From Chitinophagaceae bacterium (GTDB lineage Bacteria; Bacteroidota; Bacteroidia; Chitinophagales; UBA10324), in assembly GCA_016717285.1 (NCBI GenBank), contig JADKFU010000005.1, forward strand, positions 62,001 to 126,000: 64,000 nt of DNA. Reading direction: 5' to 3'. The first letter of the stretch is position 1; every line of letters starts with the position of its first letter. Of the stretch, positions 1-12,200 are shown piece after piece. Below the pieces are notes generated by a model, which worked only from the letters and a program-made list of their open reading frames with translations, made no database searches and was not told the origin of the DNA. The position numbers were made by a program, and so were the translations under genes.

Positions 1-3000
1 TAAACACCGTTAGGTAAATTCAGATCTTTGATGGTTTCATTACTTTCATAATTATTCTTGATGAAGCTTGTAATAAAGATCACTTCACCCAACGTGTTAT
101 AAATTTTTGTTTCAATGCTTCCGTACATGTTTCCGGTGAGGAGAAGATTGAAACTGCCGGTTGTCGGATTCGGGTAAGTCTTCAATTTTATAGCAGCATC
201 CGTTCCTTCATCAATCAGTTTTCCCGGAGGAGCATACGGTCCATTGTAATATACCTTGCTTTGGCAGTCGCTTCTTTTGAGCAAAACCCAAAAACAATAA
301 GTTGAGGTATCCAATTGTGATCCGCTCAGATATTTTGATTCCGGAACAAATACCTGGTACACCTGGCCGGGAATATTCTGTGGAGGTCCAAGAATCGTAT
401 CATTCATTTTTAAATCATAACCCCATTGGTAACCGCTGTCAATTGACATGGAGTTATCAGGATAAACCAATACGTTGCCTGGCTGTTTCAGTATAATTTT
501 TCTTTCTGCAATAGAATCAGGATTGGTTGTAACATTTACTACCTGTATCACGGAATCCGGACAGCCGCCTAATGAATCATTGTTGAAAGCGATGACTTTG
601 ATCTCCACCTGACCGGTTGTGTTGTTGAAAGAGATAACTGTGTTCGGATTGTTTGCATTGCCAATCTCCACAGCATCAGGAGGATTAGCGGTCCACAGAT
701 AAGTGACACCATTGGCACCTTGCGGATGATCAATATTAAAATTGATATTGCCTGATCCACCACAAACTGTTACCGGAACAGCATCGGGTGAAAGAGAAGT
801 GAATGAAGGCAGCGGCGGTGACGGATTTACCTTCACACTCAGTATAGCATGGTTTTCACAGGTTACCACATTGGTATAGGTTAAAGTGAAATCATAATAA
901 ACGGTAACCGCCGCAAAGGTGACGTTATCTATTGATTCATTTATCAGACTATCATCTCCAGTTCCCGCAGGATTGCCAATACCGGCAATACTATCCCTGC
1001 TCCAACTGAAGTGGGTTCCGCTTGTTGAACTCGTAGCGAGGTAATTAAAGAGAACTCCGTCGCAGATGGAAGTATCTGAGGCGCTGTTCATTTCAGGTGT
1101 AGGGTTTACGGTCACCTGCAAATATTGCAGATTCGTACAGGTATCAATCGTTAAAGAAAAAATATATTCTACCGTGATGGGGTTTTGGGTGGTGTTCGTC
1201 AGCGTTTCATTCACAAAGTTATTTGTACCTGAATTGCTGAAAGGATTGATACCATTTATATGTGGCCTGACCCAGGAGAAGGTGGTGCCTTGTGTCAGAC
1301 TTTCTGCCTGGTAAACATAGAGCATATTATTACAAAGGGTAGTATCAGCATCGCTATTCAGCACCGGCGTAGGGTTAATGGTTATGGTAAAGGAATATAC
1401 CGGACCATCGCACAAATAAGCTTTGGCGTAAACCTCAACTGTATCAATGATAGGAGAGGTTCCTGCATTCAAGGCATCAAAAGCAGGGATGCTACCACTG
1501 CCATTTGTTCCGAAACCAATATCAAGTGTGCCTGACCAGAAATATTCAGCACCGGTAACATTGCTGCTAAACGGGATCCCTGTCACCAACACATCATTAC
1601 AATAAATCTTATTGGCTACAGGATCAACTTTCGCAGATGGGTTTACCGTAACATGTACATTTTGTAAATAAGAACAGGTATCAATAGTCATCGTAAATAC
1701 ATAATCAACAACTATAGGAATATTGGAAGTATTTGTAAGTGTTTCATTGATCAGATTGATGTTGCCTGAAGCCGTTGGATTGCTGATGCCGGGCACAGCG
1801 GCTCTGTTCCAACTGAAGCCAGTTCCGACGGCGGCGCTTTCGGCCTGGTAAACAAATGGAATGCTATCGCAGATGGTGTATGCTGTGTCGGAAGTTAAAG
1901 TGAGTGTTGGATTAACTGTTACAAATAACAAACTGATGTTTTTCACAATTTTGATGTGATAAGGTAACAATGTAGAGTGCTGTAACAGGATTGGCTATTG
2001 AATCATGCAACAACTCATTTATCGGCTCGTCTGTGCCACTATTGGTACCCTGACTGATACCCGGAATAGCAGGCCGGTTCCATGAAATGGTTGTGTTATC
2101 CGTTACCGTTAAAAGTGTTTTTGAAAAGACTGCATCATTGCAAATAGAAAAGAATATTTCCGGGTCACTAAGTTCTGGTGTAGCTTTTACTGTAACAATT
2201 AAATGCTGACTACTTGCAGGGCAACCACCGGATCCAATAGTGAAAGAATAAATAACATCAATATCATCTGGCGTTGTGTTATCAAGTGTTTCATTGATCA
2301 GGTTGATCGTATCTGAACCTGCAGGATTGCTGATGCCCAGTACAACAGCCCTGCTCCAACTGAATATTGTTCCGGGCGTTTCGCTGGTAGCGAGGTAAAC
2401 AAAGGGAGCGTCGTCGCAAACTGATTCCGTTAAAGAACTATTCAAACCTGCTGTAGGAAAAACGGTGAGTTGCAGCGTATCATAACTAATACAGTTGCCA
2501 CCGCTGTTTAATTGAAAATAATAAAATACTACTACGGATTCATTGGTGATATTTTGAAGTGTTTCGTTGATGATATTGTTTGTGCCGGAACCGGCTGCAT
2601 TGCTGATTCCTGAAACAAGCGGTCTGGTCCAACTGAAAGTGGCGCTGATATTGGCAGTCCCGGTATAAACAAATGGACTTCCATTACAAGCACTTTCAAA
2701 TTTTGAACTGGTAAAAACAGCAGTTGGAATTACAGAAATTGTAAATGATGCTACCGGTCCGTTGCAACCGTCTTTAACAGCAAATACAGTTATAGTTGAG
2801 GTCATCGTACTTGTACCGCTATTCAATACAACAAAGCCCGGAATATTTCCTGTGCCTGCAACACCAAAACCGATGTTGCTGCTGCTGGTCCAGCTATATG
2901 TATCACCGGATGGATCACTGCTGAAGCTGATTCCCGGAATTGATTCGCCATTACAATATGTTTTGTCCGAAACCGGATTCATGACAGGAGTTGGTAAAAC

Positions 3001-4298
3001 ATTGACGGAAAAATCTGATGGTGGTTTCGCACTTTTGCAACCCTTTGCTGTAACAACAACTTTTACAACGGCTGTTTTCGTAACCGCCCCTGCATTCAAA
3101 GCCACAAATGGTGGAATATTTCCATCACCCGCTGTGCCGAATCCTATATTCACTGCATCTTTAGTGGTCCATGAAAAAGTGGAACCCGTCACGTTACTGC
3201 TAAAAGGAATACCCACACTGTTTTCTTCATTACAAAAAGTAAGATCAGCAATGGAATCCAGCATAGGCGTGGGATGCACCAGGATTTTAAAAACAGATGC
3301 AGCGCCTTCACAATCATTGGCGGTTGCATAAACAGTTACGGTTGCGGTATCTGTTTCGTTGCCGGAATTTGTTGCAACATAGGAATTGATATTACTGAGA
3401 CCTGAAGTGCCGAATCCAATATTCTTATCGGATGACCAATGAAAACTGCACCTGCAAGTGTACCCGTAAAATTTATACCGGTTGCTGCTGCGCTATTGCA
3501 ATAAACCGCGTCAGGAATTAAATCCACTGTTGGAATTGGATGGACGGTAACCGTAATTATTGCAGCGCAATCGGATAAGTTGCTTGCTGTTACCGTATAT
3601 GTTTGGGTGACTAACGGAGTTGCAACAACAGCAGCGCCGGAGGTTGCACTTAAACCGGTTGAAGGAGACCATTCATAAGCAGTTGCACCAAAAGCCGTAA
3701 CAATTAACTGAACTCCATTGCCACTTCCGGCACAAATGGAAGGCGAAGCAGGGAAAACCTGTATCTGGCGGGATGCATCGCTGACAGCATATGTTTCAGT
3801 AAAAACACAATCATTTTCATCTGTTACAGTAACGGTATAATCGCCTGCTGAAAGGCTGCTGATATTTTGAGTAGTTGCACTATTGCTCCACAAGAAACTG
3901 TAAGGTGTAGTACCGCCGTTTACCGTAATGTTGATTGAACCATCATTTCCACCAGGAGTGGTTGCATTATTTATTATCGCATTGACTTCCAAAGCATCCG
4001 GTTCTGTAATCTGGAAGGTTCTTTTTTTGTTGCAGTTTGAAACAAAATCATCAGTTACTGTTACTGTATAGATTCCAGGCACTAATCCGGAGCGATTCTG
4101 TGTAGTGGCACCATCATTCCAGAGATAGGTAATGTCACCTTGTTCGCCACTGATTGTTATTTGAATGGAGCCATCTGCCGCACCGTTACAGGTAACATTT
4201 GTTCTTGTTCCGGATACAGACAAATTACATTGCGCAAAGGAATGCCCGTACAAACACATCAAAATAAACAGAAGAATGATTTGACTGAATATTTTCAT
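1..4298 (-). CDS. Giant secreted SprB/PKD-repeat protein with T9SS sorting domain (partial; two frame breaks)
   Basis: Starts at 4298 with a signal peptide (MKIFSQIILLFILMCLYGHS, then FAQ). Two SprB-like repeats follow (CNGAADGSIQITISGEQGD, NATTPGGNDGSINITVNGG), then at least ten PKD/Ig-like repeats alternating two types, each with a 'YCN/VCD...' opening and a 'SWTR/SSNIGFG' core. The 3' end at the left edge reads LKTYPNPTTGSFNLLL, the start of a T9SS C-terminal sorting domain, so the protein is exported across the outer membrane and probably attached to the cell surface; it runs off the window. The frame breaks twice: AAAA at 3442-3445 is one base short (GAVF continues as HWSSDKNIGFG), and AAA at 1923-1925 has one extra base (HQFVI continues as VTVNPTLTL). 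Restoring both gives one open frame of more than 1430 residues. Its start overlaps the upstream ATPase stop (ATGA), suggesting coupling. Ligand unknown; adhesin or gliding-type surface protein is an inference. Confidence 0.8.
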
Positions 4299-7117
4299 TT
4301 GTAATATTTAGTTTTTGCCGTGCTGTCTGCTAAAACCAGCGGATCAAGGTGCGCATCAAGTTCAGCCAGCAGTTCGTCCACAAATGGATTCCAGAGGTAA
4401 GAGTGTTTTTTACTGTCACCAGCTCCACACGGTTTTCGGTTGATTTGTGTTTTGTAAGGTATTTGGCAAATTTGATATCACCAATATTCTCAGGCAATTC
4501 AATGCCTGACAACTTTTTTATTTGCTCTTAAGAAATCCGCCAGCTTTTCCGGAGTTGATCCCACTTCATACACTATTGCTTGTCCCCTGATGCTTGTTGC
4601 AAGAAGATAGCAGGCTTTATTTTTTCACGCATGAAGAAATCAATAGCAGTAACTTTTGAATCCAGTTGGTTTTATACACCGGCTGATTCCTGCTGTCTTT
4701 TATAAAATTGATATAACCGATTTCACCGGTGAGCAATCCGAAAAAATCACATCACTTCCTGCATCATAATCCAATGCTGTAACCTGGCCACCCATTGGAA
4801 TTTTGTATTTATTCACCTGTTGATATTGGCTGTTCAGCATTTCAACAGTCAGTACATTGTCTTCTGTTGCAATCAACAACATCTTATCTGCACTGTCTAC
4901 TGCAAGTGCACTGATTCTTCGTGGCATTAATTCAGAATTGCCATTGTAAAGCACTTGCAGCTTATCATTGCTGATGGTTACGTCATGACCGTTCCCCAAA
5001 GAATACTTTTCGGCTACGTAACCGGTTGGACCACCATCGTTTATTTTATCCATTACATAATCCTTATTCTCTTTCTTGCTGTCGTTTTTATAATTTCCCA
5101 ATATCAAACTGTAATACAGCTTATCGTACAGTTCATCATTTCTTACATCTGCCTTGTTGTTCGGATCCTCCTGTAAATTCACGAGGTGCCACCAGTAAGA
5201 ATAGTATTTGTAGTTCAGCCGTTGTTGATTGAATCTTCGTCAGTTGGTCCTTCTCGAATGAGCTTCTGATATTCAGATGCAGCGATGCGGCGATTTTGTT
5301 TTAACGTTTGTTCAAGAAGATTTTCGGCTATATTTCTTTGTGTCTCTGCATCTTTTCTTGCTGTCACCGCTCTTTGTTTCTCAAGAATTGCAATATCTTT
5401 TAATGAATCGGCAATTTCCTTTTGTGATTCTGCAACCTGCTTTTGTGAATCCGCAATTTCCTTTTGTGACTCTGCAATTTGCCTTTGTGAATCCGCTTCA
5501 ATTTTAGCTGAATCTGCCACCATTCTTGCGGTATCTGCTTTTGCTCTTTCTGTAACCGCAATTTTTCTCTGACCGTTTACATACACCATTGTCGCAAAAG
5601 AAGCAACAGCCAGCAATGCGAAAAGATGATAGCGCCGGCAGCCAATCTCCTTCTGTTTCTTGCAGCACGCTCTTTTTCTTTTTGTAATGCAATGGCTTCT
5701 TCTTCACTCTTGAACAGGAAAGCTTTTGCCTTCTCAAAATTATTATCATACCGGTCAGCCCACAGTGCAGTGGGTTGATTCGCGCGATACCACTTCAGGC
5801 CAATCTCTAATTCAGGGTTGCGCCACAAATCAGTTTTTCCTTCTTCATACAATTGTGCTGCTGCCGACAAGCGCAGATAAACCTCTGCACTCATGGCTTC
5901 TTCATCGGTCCATTTTGTTAATCGTTCCCACACGCATGATGCTCTCATGCGAGATGTCGATGATAGATTTTTCTGATAAAGCAACATCAGGAGGCGGCAT
6001 TAAAAAGTGCGGCCGGGCTTTCTGAAAACTTCAACGATATTAATTACTTCGTCAACATTTGAATTGGTAAGCGTGCATAAATCTTCTACACTTGTAGGCC
6101 TTCGCGTGCCACGTACATCGGCAGCTTTATCGGTAAGCGCTTTAAACATCAGCTCACAAGTGAGCTGTTGTTTTTCTGTTTTTAATTCGGCAAAAGCTTC
6201 TTCCGCATGTTGCGAAAGCGCCTTACTCATGGTGCCTATTTTTTCATAATCCGGTAAGTCAATGGGAACAGTCGGCTGATTTTTCATTTGCCATGTATCC
6301 CAGGTACGCATCATTGCATGTTGCAGAATCGGCAACTGGTCGAGATTGTTTCCAACATCATTCAGTACGCGGGTTACCAGACGCGGCGCAATCTGTGCAC
6401 CGCCAACTGCAATAGGTCCGGTAATCGCTTCTCGAATTTCTTCCCGCGTCATGCGTGGTACGAGGTATTGACCTGCATTTATGGCCTCGGGCAAACCACG
6501 AAACTGTGCACAGTCGCCGAGGAAATCGGAGCGCATAGTAAGCAGCACATACACCGGAAAATCCTGCTGCTGTGCTGCAGTCAGCAAAAGGTTCACAAAA
6601 TTCAGCGCGTCGCTTTTCCCATCATTGGCTTCTGCTTCGTACCTGCTGAACCTGAACAACTCTTCAAACTGATCAACAACCACCAACAGGTTTTCTGTTG
6701 GAGCGAGGTGTGCCTGCCGGTAAGCCTGTATCAAACCACCTCCACTTCGGCGCAGTGTTGATTCAATAATCGGTTGGTATGGAATTCTGGAGGCAGCAAC
6801 TTCTTCATATAAAACACCCTCGCGCGCAAGTTCTTTCGACATGTTCCCGATAGGATCATTGCCCGGACGAAAAGTAACGACACGCCAGTTAGTTCCAACA
6901 GACAGGAAACCGCTGTAAACAGCAGGCAGCAATCCTGATTTTACCAATGACGATTTGCCACTGCCGGAAGATCCGATTACTGCAAGAAAACGGCTTGCAG
7001 CGAATTTTTTAAGCAAGTCATTTATTTCAGCACTTCTCCCGAAAAGAGATAATCCTCGTTTTCCTCAAAAGCGCGCAACCCGACAAATGGATTCTTCAAT
7101 TTGGTAATGTCAGCCAT
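4295..7117 (-). CDS. nSTAND P-loop ATPase with TM segment, coiled coil and predicted beta-propeller (multiple frame breaks)
   Basis: Begins at 7117 with MADITKLKNPFVGLRAFEEN, the typical opening of nSTAND1-type NTPases (NPFxGLRxFEExExxxFFGR). Walker A is GSSGSGKSS (about residues 49-57) and Walker B LLVVVDQFEELF (about 144-155). A conserved DISHESIMRVWERL motif follows the ATPase. Then come an Arg-rich stretch and one hydrophobic helix (GAIIFFALLAVASFATMVYV), a heptad-rich segment of repeated ADSQKQxAESQKE units predicted as coiled coil, and a C-terminal beta-propeller-like part with ISALAVDS, VTALDYDA and VTAIDF strands. STAND proteins are signal-gated switches; the propeller would be the sensor. 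The frame is broken about nine times (4406-4411, 4514-4519, 4620-4625, near 4660, 4741-4746, near 5220, 5621-5624, near 5935, 6002-6006, 7042-7045), mostly one base missing from an A/T run; every segment resumes good homology, so I read one gene of about 945 residues. It lies 11 bp after the TIR gene and overlaps the next start by 4 bp. Confidence 0.75.
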
Positions 7118-7128
7118 TAATTACCGGG

Positions 7129-8772
7129 TTATTTGAGTTTTGCTTTGAAGTCATTGAGTATTTCAGGATTAAATCCTGCAAGTCCGTTTACGACTGTCAG
7201 CTCATGCGAACGGAAACGTTCTTTCTGAGTTGATGACGGTGGTGCGAGATAGGCAATACTTGCCAGCAAGGGTTGGGTGCGGCCAAGTGCCGGAAGGCGC
7301 AATAGATCTCTTGTCATGCTACGAAGCCATAGCTCATTTGCATTGCCGTAATAAACAAGAATAGCATCGCAGGTGCGTAAATTCTCTTCATGTTCCTTAC
7401 GCAGATCCGCTTCTTCGCCTTCAAAAATCGGCAGGATCACTTCATAACCACTATCGAAAAGAAAATCTTCAATGGGTTTGGTATCACTCAAGTCGCGTTG
7501 ATCACAAACAAAGTAAACCATGCGAGGTCCGGCATCAACAGCAGGTGTTGCTGTTGGAATTACACCGGCGCTTGTTTGATTTTTCTTTTCCTCATCAAGT
7601 GCTTTCTTACGTGCATCTTCCAGTGCTTTTTCCTTTTCTGCTTTTTCTTTTGCTTCCTGTTTTCGAATGGTATCGAAGATGGCGAACTTGAATTCTTCAA
7701 TGGTTCCTTCTAATAAATCTGATCCACTTTGCAACACTTCCTGATGCCGCAACTGATCAATAAAAGCGAGTTGCCTGGCATCTTCCGTAGTTACATTGGG
7801 AGGAATCCAGATCAAACGGTTCAATCCTTTTTCAGCACTTTGCTTTGCTGCAATTTCGTTCTGAAGTGCGATGATGGATTTATCAGTTCCTTCCGGCACC
7901 AATCCATAGGAAGATCCAATGATGTGGAGCGACAGTGAGCAGTCTTTCATAAAATCTTCCACTTCGCCCTTCATCAGATCAGCTACAGGTGTCAGATTTT
8001 TGTTTGGAAAAACAGTAAATCCGGTGTCTTCCAGTTCGCGTTTTACATTTTCATGGTATTCTTTCTGGTCATAGGAAGTATCAGCCAGGTAAATCTTTTT
8101 GCCGGAGCTTACTTTCGTAGGATCATAAGTAATGGCATTTGCCGGAGCTTTGCCGTTGCCATTTCCATTTGGGGAGTCAACGTGATCTAATGCCATTATC
8201 AGCTTGGCTATATCCTGGGCCACATCGTTGGCTTTTGCATAATAGGCCTGCTGCAATTCCTGTCCGTACATTTTATCGAACTCCGTAAATTTTCCGGATG
8301 CGGAATCGACTTTGTAAAATTCATACCCTAATATTTCGCGGATCTTTTCCGGTTGTTCATTACGATTAACCGGTGTTTTAATGATTTTGAAAATGCGGGC
8401 TTTGTTCTCTACCTCAATGCCTCCGTTTTCATTGGCAGCTTTGAAGAATTCTTCCACTTCCTTGGTGCACCAGGCCGATTTCAGGTACCTCGGAGTGATG
8501 ATGGAAACCAATACTTTCAGCTTGGGAAACTGCGCTACAATTTCAGGTGCAAAAAAATCATTGCCCTGTAACCTTGCATCGCGCCAGATAACGGGTTTGA
8601 CGCCTGTTAACTGGAAAACACGGTTTTGAAGATACTCGTGAAGCTCTGATATCCAGCCCTTCATGCCTTCCGTAATCGGCACATCGTCCACGTGAGCGTA
8701 ACTGATAAATACGTCCTTTTCAAAATTCATGGAGCGGCTTTTTTTCGGGAATGCCGTTTGAAATGGATTCAA
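7129..8772 (-). CDS. TIR-domain protein with two further TIR/DUF4062-like domains
   Basis: 547 residues, intact. Domain 1 (about 16-150) is a TIR fold: VFISYAHVDD at 21-30, the BB-loop region RDARLQGNDFF, and SAWCTKEVEEFF at 99-110, where Glu105 of WCxxE matches the catalytic Glu of NAD-cleaving TIRs. Domain 2 (about 215-330, KKIYLADTSYDQKEYHENVK) resembles TIR-like DUF4062 domains. A Lys/Glu-rich coiled linker (about 370-408) joins domain 3 (about 417-530, VYFVCDQRDLSDTKPIEDFL), also TIR-like but without a visible WCxxE. Met15 (8730) starts MNFEKDVFISYAH and may be the true start; the longest frame is given. Eleven bases separate it from the nSTAND ATPase gene, so they are presumably co-transcribed. 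TIR plus nSTAND suggests NAD depletion or cyclic-nucleotide signalling after sensing, as in anti-phage modules; this role is inferred. Confidence 0.85.
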   Translation of the reverse strand: MNPFQTAFPKKSRSMNFEKDVFISYAHVDDVPITEGMKGWISELHEYLQNRVFQLTGVKPVIWRDARLQGNDFFAPEIVAQFPKLKVLVSIITPRYLKSAWCTKEVEEFFKAANENGGIEVENKARIFKIIKTPVNRNEQPEKIREILGYEFYKVDSASGKFTEFDKMYGQELQQAYYAKANDVAQDIAKLIMALDHVDSPNGNGNGKAPANAITYDPTKVSSGKKIYLADTSYDQKEYHENVKRELEDTGFTVFPNKNLTPVADLMKGEVEDFMKDCSLSLHIIGSSYGLVPEGTDKSIIALQNEIAAKQSAEKGLNRLIWIPPNVTTEDARQLAFIDQLRHQEVLQSGSDLLEGTIEEFKFAIFDTIRKQEAKEKAEKEKALEDARKKALDEEKKNQTSAGVIPTATPAVDAGPRMVYFVCDQRDLSDTKPIEDFLFDSGYEVILPIFEGEEADLRKEHEENLRTCDAILVYYGNANELWLRSMTRDLLRLPALGRTQPLLASIAYLAPPSSTQKERFRSHELTVVNGLAGFNPEILNDFKAKLK

Positions 8773-9288
8773 ACGGATTTACAAGATAAGAATATTTTGT
8801 TTATCCACATTTTGGAACGTCAGATAATGACCATGAATTTTTTTGGTCAATGCGTCGTGATTGCCTTAAAAGTCTTATCTGGTAAACAGTTTGGCCAAAA
8901 CTAAATGCAACATGGAATCACCATTCAGGAATCTGATGGTGATCAGAACCATCCGAATCTGTTGAATAATGTTGATAACTACCCATTACATGAAATACTG
9001 CTATTATGAAGGTTTTTCAAGCTTTTTTTTATGGAAGTAATGCTGTTACAGGTAGCGTGTTTAAAGAGTATACTCACAAAGGCACAAAGCCCGCAAAGCA
9101 GGAAGCTATGTTTTCTTTGCGGGGTTAACGACTTTGCGCGAAAGAATAATTAATCTGGTGTATTGCTGAAATTGATCAGGTTGTCGAAGTGTTGAATGGA
9201 AAGGAGGAAATTTTTTTTACTTTGCCGCAAATTATTGCTTAGCCATCTAACATCTCTCCAAAAAGGTCATTTCAATTTGCGCTCCTTC
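8773..9288. other. Intergenic region between divergent TIR operon and amidohydrolase operon
   Basis: 516 bases with no supported gene. It must carry the two divergent promoters. A box TTTACTTTG lies at about 9216-9224, close to the Bacteroidota -7 element, upstream of the amidohydrolase start. Positions 9068-9145 hold a CAAAG-rich low-complexity tract (cacaaaggcacaaagcc and a loose inverse copy ctttgcgggg), resembling a shorter tract near 14040. Confidence 0.5.
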
Positions 9289-12200
9289 ATGAAAAGAATC
9301 ATCATTTTTCTGCTGCTGTTGATTTTTTCTCAGCATTCATTTTCACAACAAACATTTCCGCGTAACGGTGTAAAGGATGAACGGGAAAAGCTTTACGCCT
9401 TAACGCATGCAAATATTTTCACCGACTATCAGACCATGATTGCAGATGCAACGCTGATCATTCGTGATGGTAGAATTGAATCGGTCGGACAAAATATCAG
9501 CATTCCCAAAGGTGCTATTGTGATGGATCTTCAGGGCAAATTCATCTATCCGTCTTTCATTGATATCTATTCCGATTATGGAATGCCGGCAGTTGCAAAA
9601 AATCAGCAACAAGGTCCGCGTGGTCCGCAATTTCTTTCGAATAAAAATGGTGCTTACAACTGGAACCAGGCTGTTCATCCTGAAATTCATTGCAATGAAT
9701 TGTTTGAAGTAAAAACGGATCAGGCAAAAGAGCTTCGTGAATTAGGTTTCGGAACCGTTTCCTCCCATCAGAAGGATGGCATCGTTCGCGGAACCGGAGC
9801 AGTTGTTTTATTGGGGGAAGAAAAAAGTAATGAGATGCTGCTGAAAGATCAATCGGCAGCATATTATTCTTTCAACAAAGGAGTTTCCACGCAGGATTAT
9901 CCTTCCTCCTTAATGGGCAGCATTGCTTTGTTGCGTCAGACTTATTATGATGCACAATGGTATAAATCAACCAATGGAAAAGCAGAAACAAATTTATCAC
10001 TGGATGCATTGAATAAAGCACTGCAACTTCCGCAAGTGTTTGAAGTGGGGGACGTGTATTCCGTTTTGCGGGCCGATAAAATTGGTGATGAATTCAACAT
10101 CAAATACATTATAAAGGGAGCCGGAGATGAATATGAACGCATTGATGATGTGAAAGCTACCGGCGATGCATTTATTGTTCCGTTAAATTTCCCGGTTGCT
10201 TTGGATGTAGAAGATCCTTACGATGCGGAGCAGATTCCATTGGCGCAGTTGATGCATTGGGAAATGGCGCCTGCCAATCCTGCTGCGATGGATAAAGCGG
10301 GAATAACATTCGCCATCACTTCCGCTTCGCTCAAATCAAAAAATGATTTCTGGAAAAATCTGCGCACTGCTATTGATTATGGAATGAGTCCGGTAGCAGC
10401 ATTAAAAGCACTCACCTACACGCCAGCTTCTCTGATGGGTGTGCTTGACCAGGTTGGAACATTGGAAAAAGGAAAAGTCGCCAACTTCATTATTTGTTCT
10501 GATAGTGTGTTTAAAGAAAAAAATATCATTTATCAGAATTGGGTGAAGGGCATGCAGTATGTTGTGAATAGTTATGATCTTAAAGATTCAAGAGGCACGT
10601 ATAATCTGACAGCAGGAACACTTTCCAACTTAAATCTTATGGTGGAAGGAACAGCAACATCACCTGAAGCGTCGATTAAATTAAATGACAAGGAAAAACT
10701 GAAAGCCATCCTCACCACAAAAGATGATCTGGTTTCTATTTCATTCCGTTATCCCGCTGATAGCAGTAAAGAGATGTACCGGCTGAGCGGTTATTGGAAA
10801 GATAAAAATATTGCCGGCAGCGGTCAGGATCCGAAAGGCAACTGGATCAACTGGACTGCAAATTTTACTGCTGCTTACCAGGAAAAAGCAGACACTTCCA
10901 AAAAGAAAGAAAAACCTAAAGCGGAAGGAACGGTTTTATATCCGTTCGTGGGTTATGGAAACGCATCATTACCAAAGCAGGAAAATTTTCTTTTCAAAAA
11001 TGCAACGGTATGGACGAATGAAAGCGACGGCATATTACAGAATACGGATGTATTTATTTCCGGTGGCAAAATTCAAAAAATCGGAAAGAATCTTCCGGCC
11101 ACGGACAATGTGAAAGTATACGATGCGACCGGAAAATACCTTACCTCAGGGATTATAGATGAACACTCACACATTGCTGCTGCGCAAGGATTGAATGAGG
11201 GAACACAATCTGTTACTTCAGAAGTGAGAGTGGCCGACATCATTTATCCGAATGACATCAATATCTATAGACAACTTTCGGGTGGTGTTACAGCCGCGCA
11301 GGTCTTACATGGCTCGGCGAATTCCATCGGCGGACAAACACAATTGATAAAACTCCGTTGGGGTTATTCACCGGAAGCCATGAAGTTTCAGGGTTGGCCC
11401 GGCTTCATCAAATTTGCATTGGGTGAAAATGTGAAGCAATCCAATTGGGGCGATTTTAATACGAGTCGCTTTCCGCAAACGCGCATGGGCGTGGAACAAA
11501 CCATGTATGATGCATTCATCCGCGCAAAGGATTACAAAGCATCATGGGCTGCTTACAATGCGATTCCTGCCAAGCAGAAATCAACTGCGATTGCTCCACG
11601 CCGGGATCTTGAGTTGGATGCTTTGGTAGAAATATTGGATGGAAAAAGATTTATCACCTGTCACTCTTATGTGCAATCGGAAATAAACATGTTGATGCAT
11701 GTAGGAGATTCAATGGGATTTAAAGTGAACACCTTCACACACATATTGGAAGGATACAAAGTGGCAGATAAAATGAAAGCAAGGAATATTTATGCTTCCA
11801 ACTTCTCTGATTGGTGGGCTTATAAATATGAAGTGTATGATGCCATTCCTTACAACTCTGCAATACTTACAGGAGTTGGAGTTGTGACGGCAGTAAATTC
11901 TGACGATGCTGAAATGGCGCGCAGGTTAAACCAGGAAGCCGCGAAGAGTATAAAATATGGTGGATTGAGTGAAGAAGAAGCCTGGAAATTATGCACGCTG
12001 AATCCCGCGAAAATGCTACATGTTGACGATAAGGTGGGTAGTATTAAGATTGGTAAAGACGCCGATGTTGTTTTGTGGAACAATGATCCGCTCTCCATTT
12101 ATGCATCACCGGAAATGACACTCGTAGATGGTATTTGTTTTTTCAGTCTTGAAAAAGATGCGCAACATCAGCAGCAGATACAACAGGAGCGCACACGCCT

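Noticed and set aside
2762..3331. 189-residue plus-strand frame opposite the giant surface protein
   Set aside because: Antisense to PKD-like repeats; pattern is explained by the minus-strand protein.
4295..7117. Calling the nSTAND gene a pseudogene
   Set aside because: All breaks but two are single-base changes in homopolymers, also seen in clearly essential-type genes; the frames resume cleanly, so sequence error is more likely.
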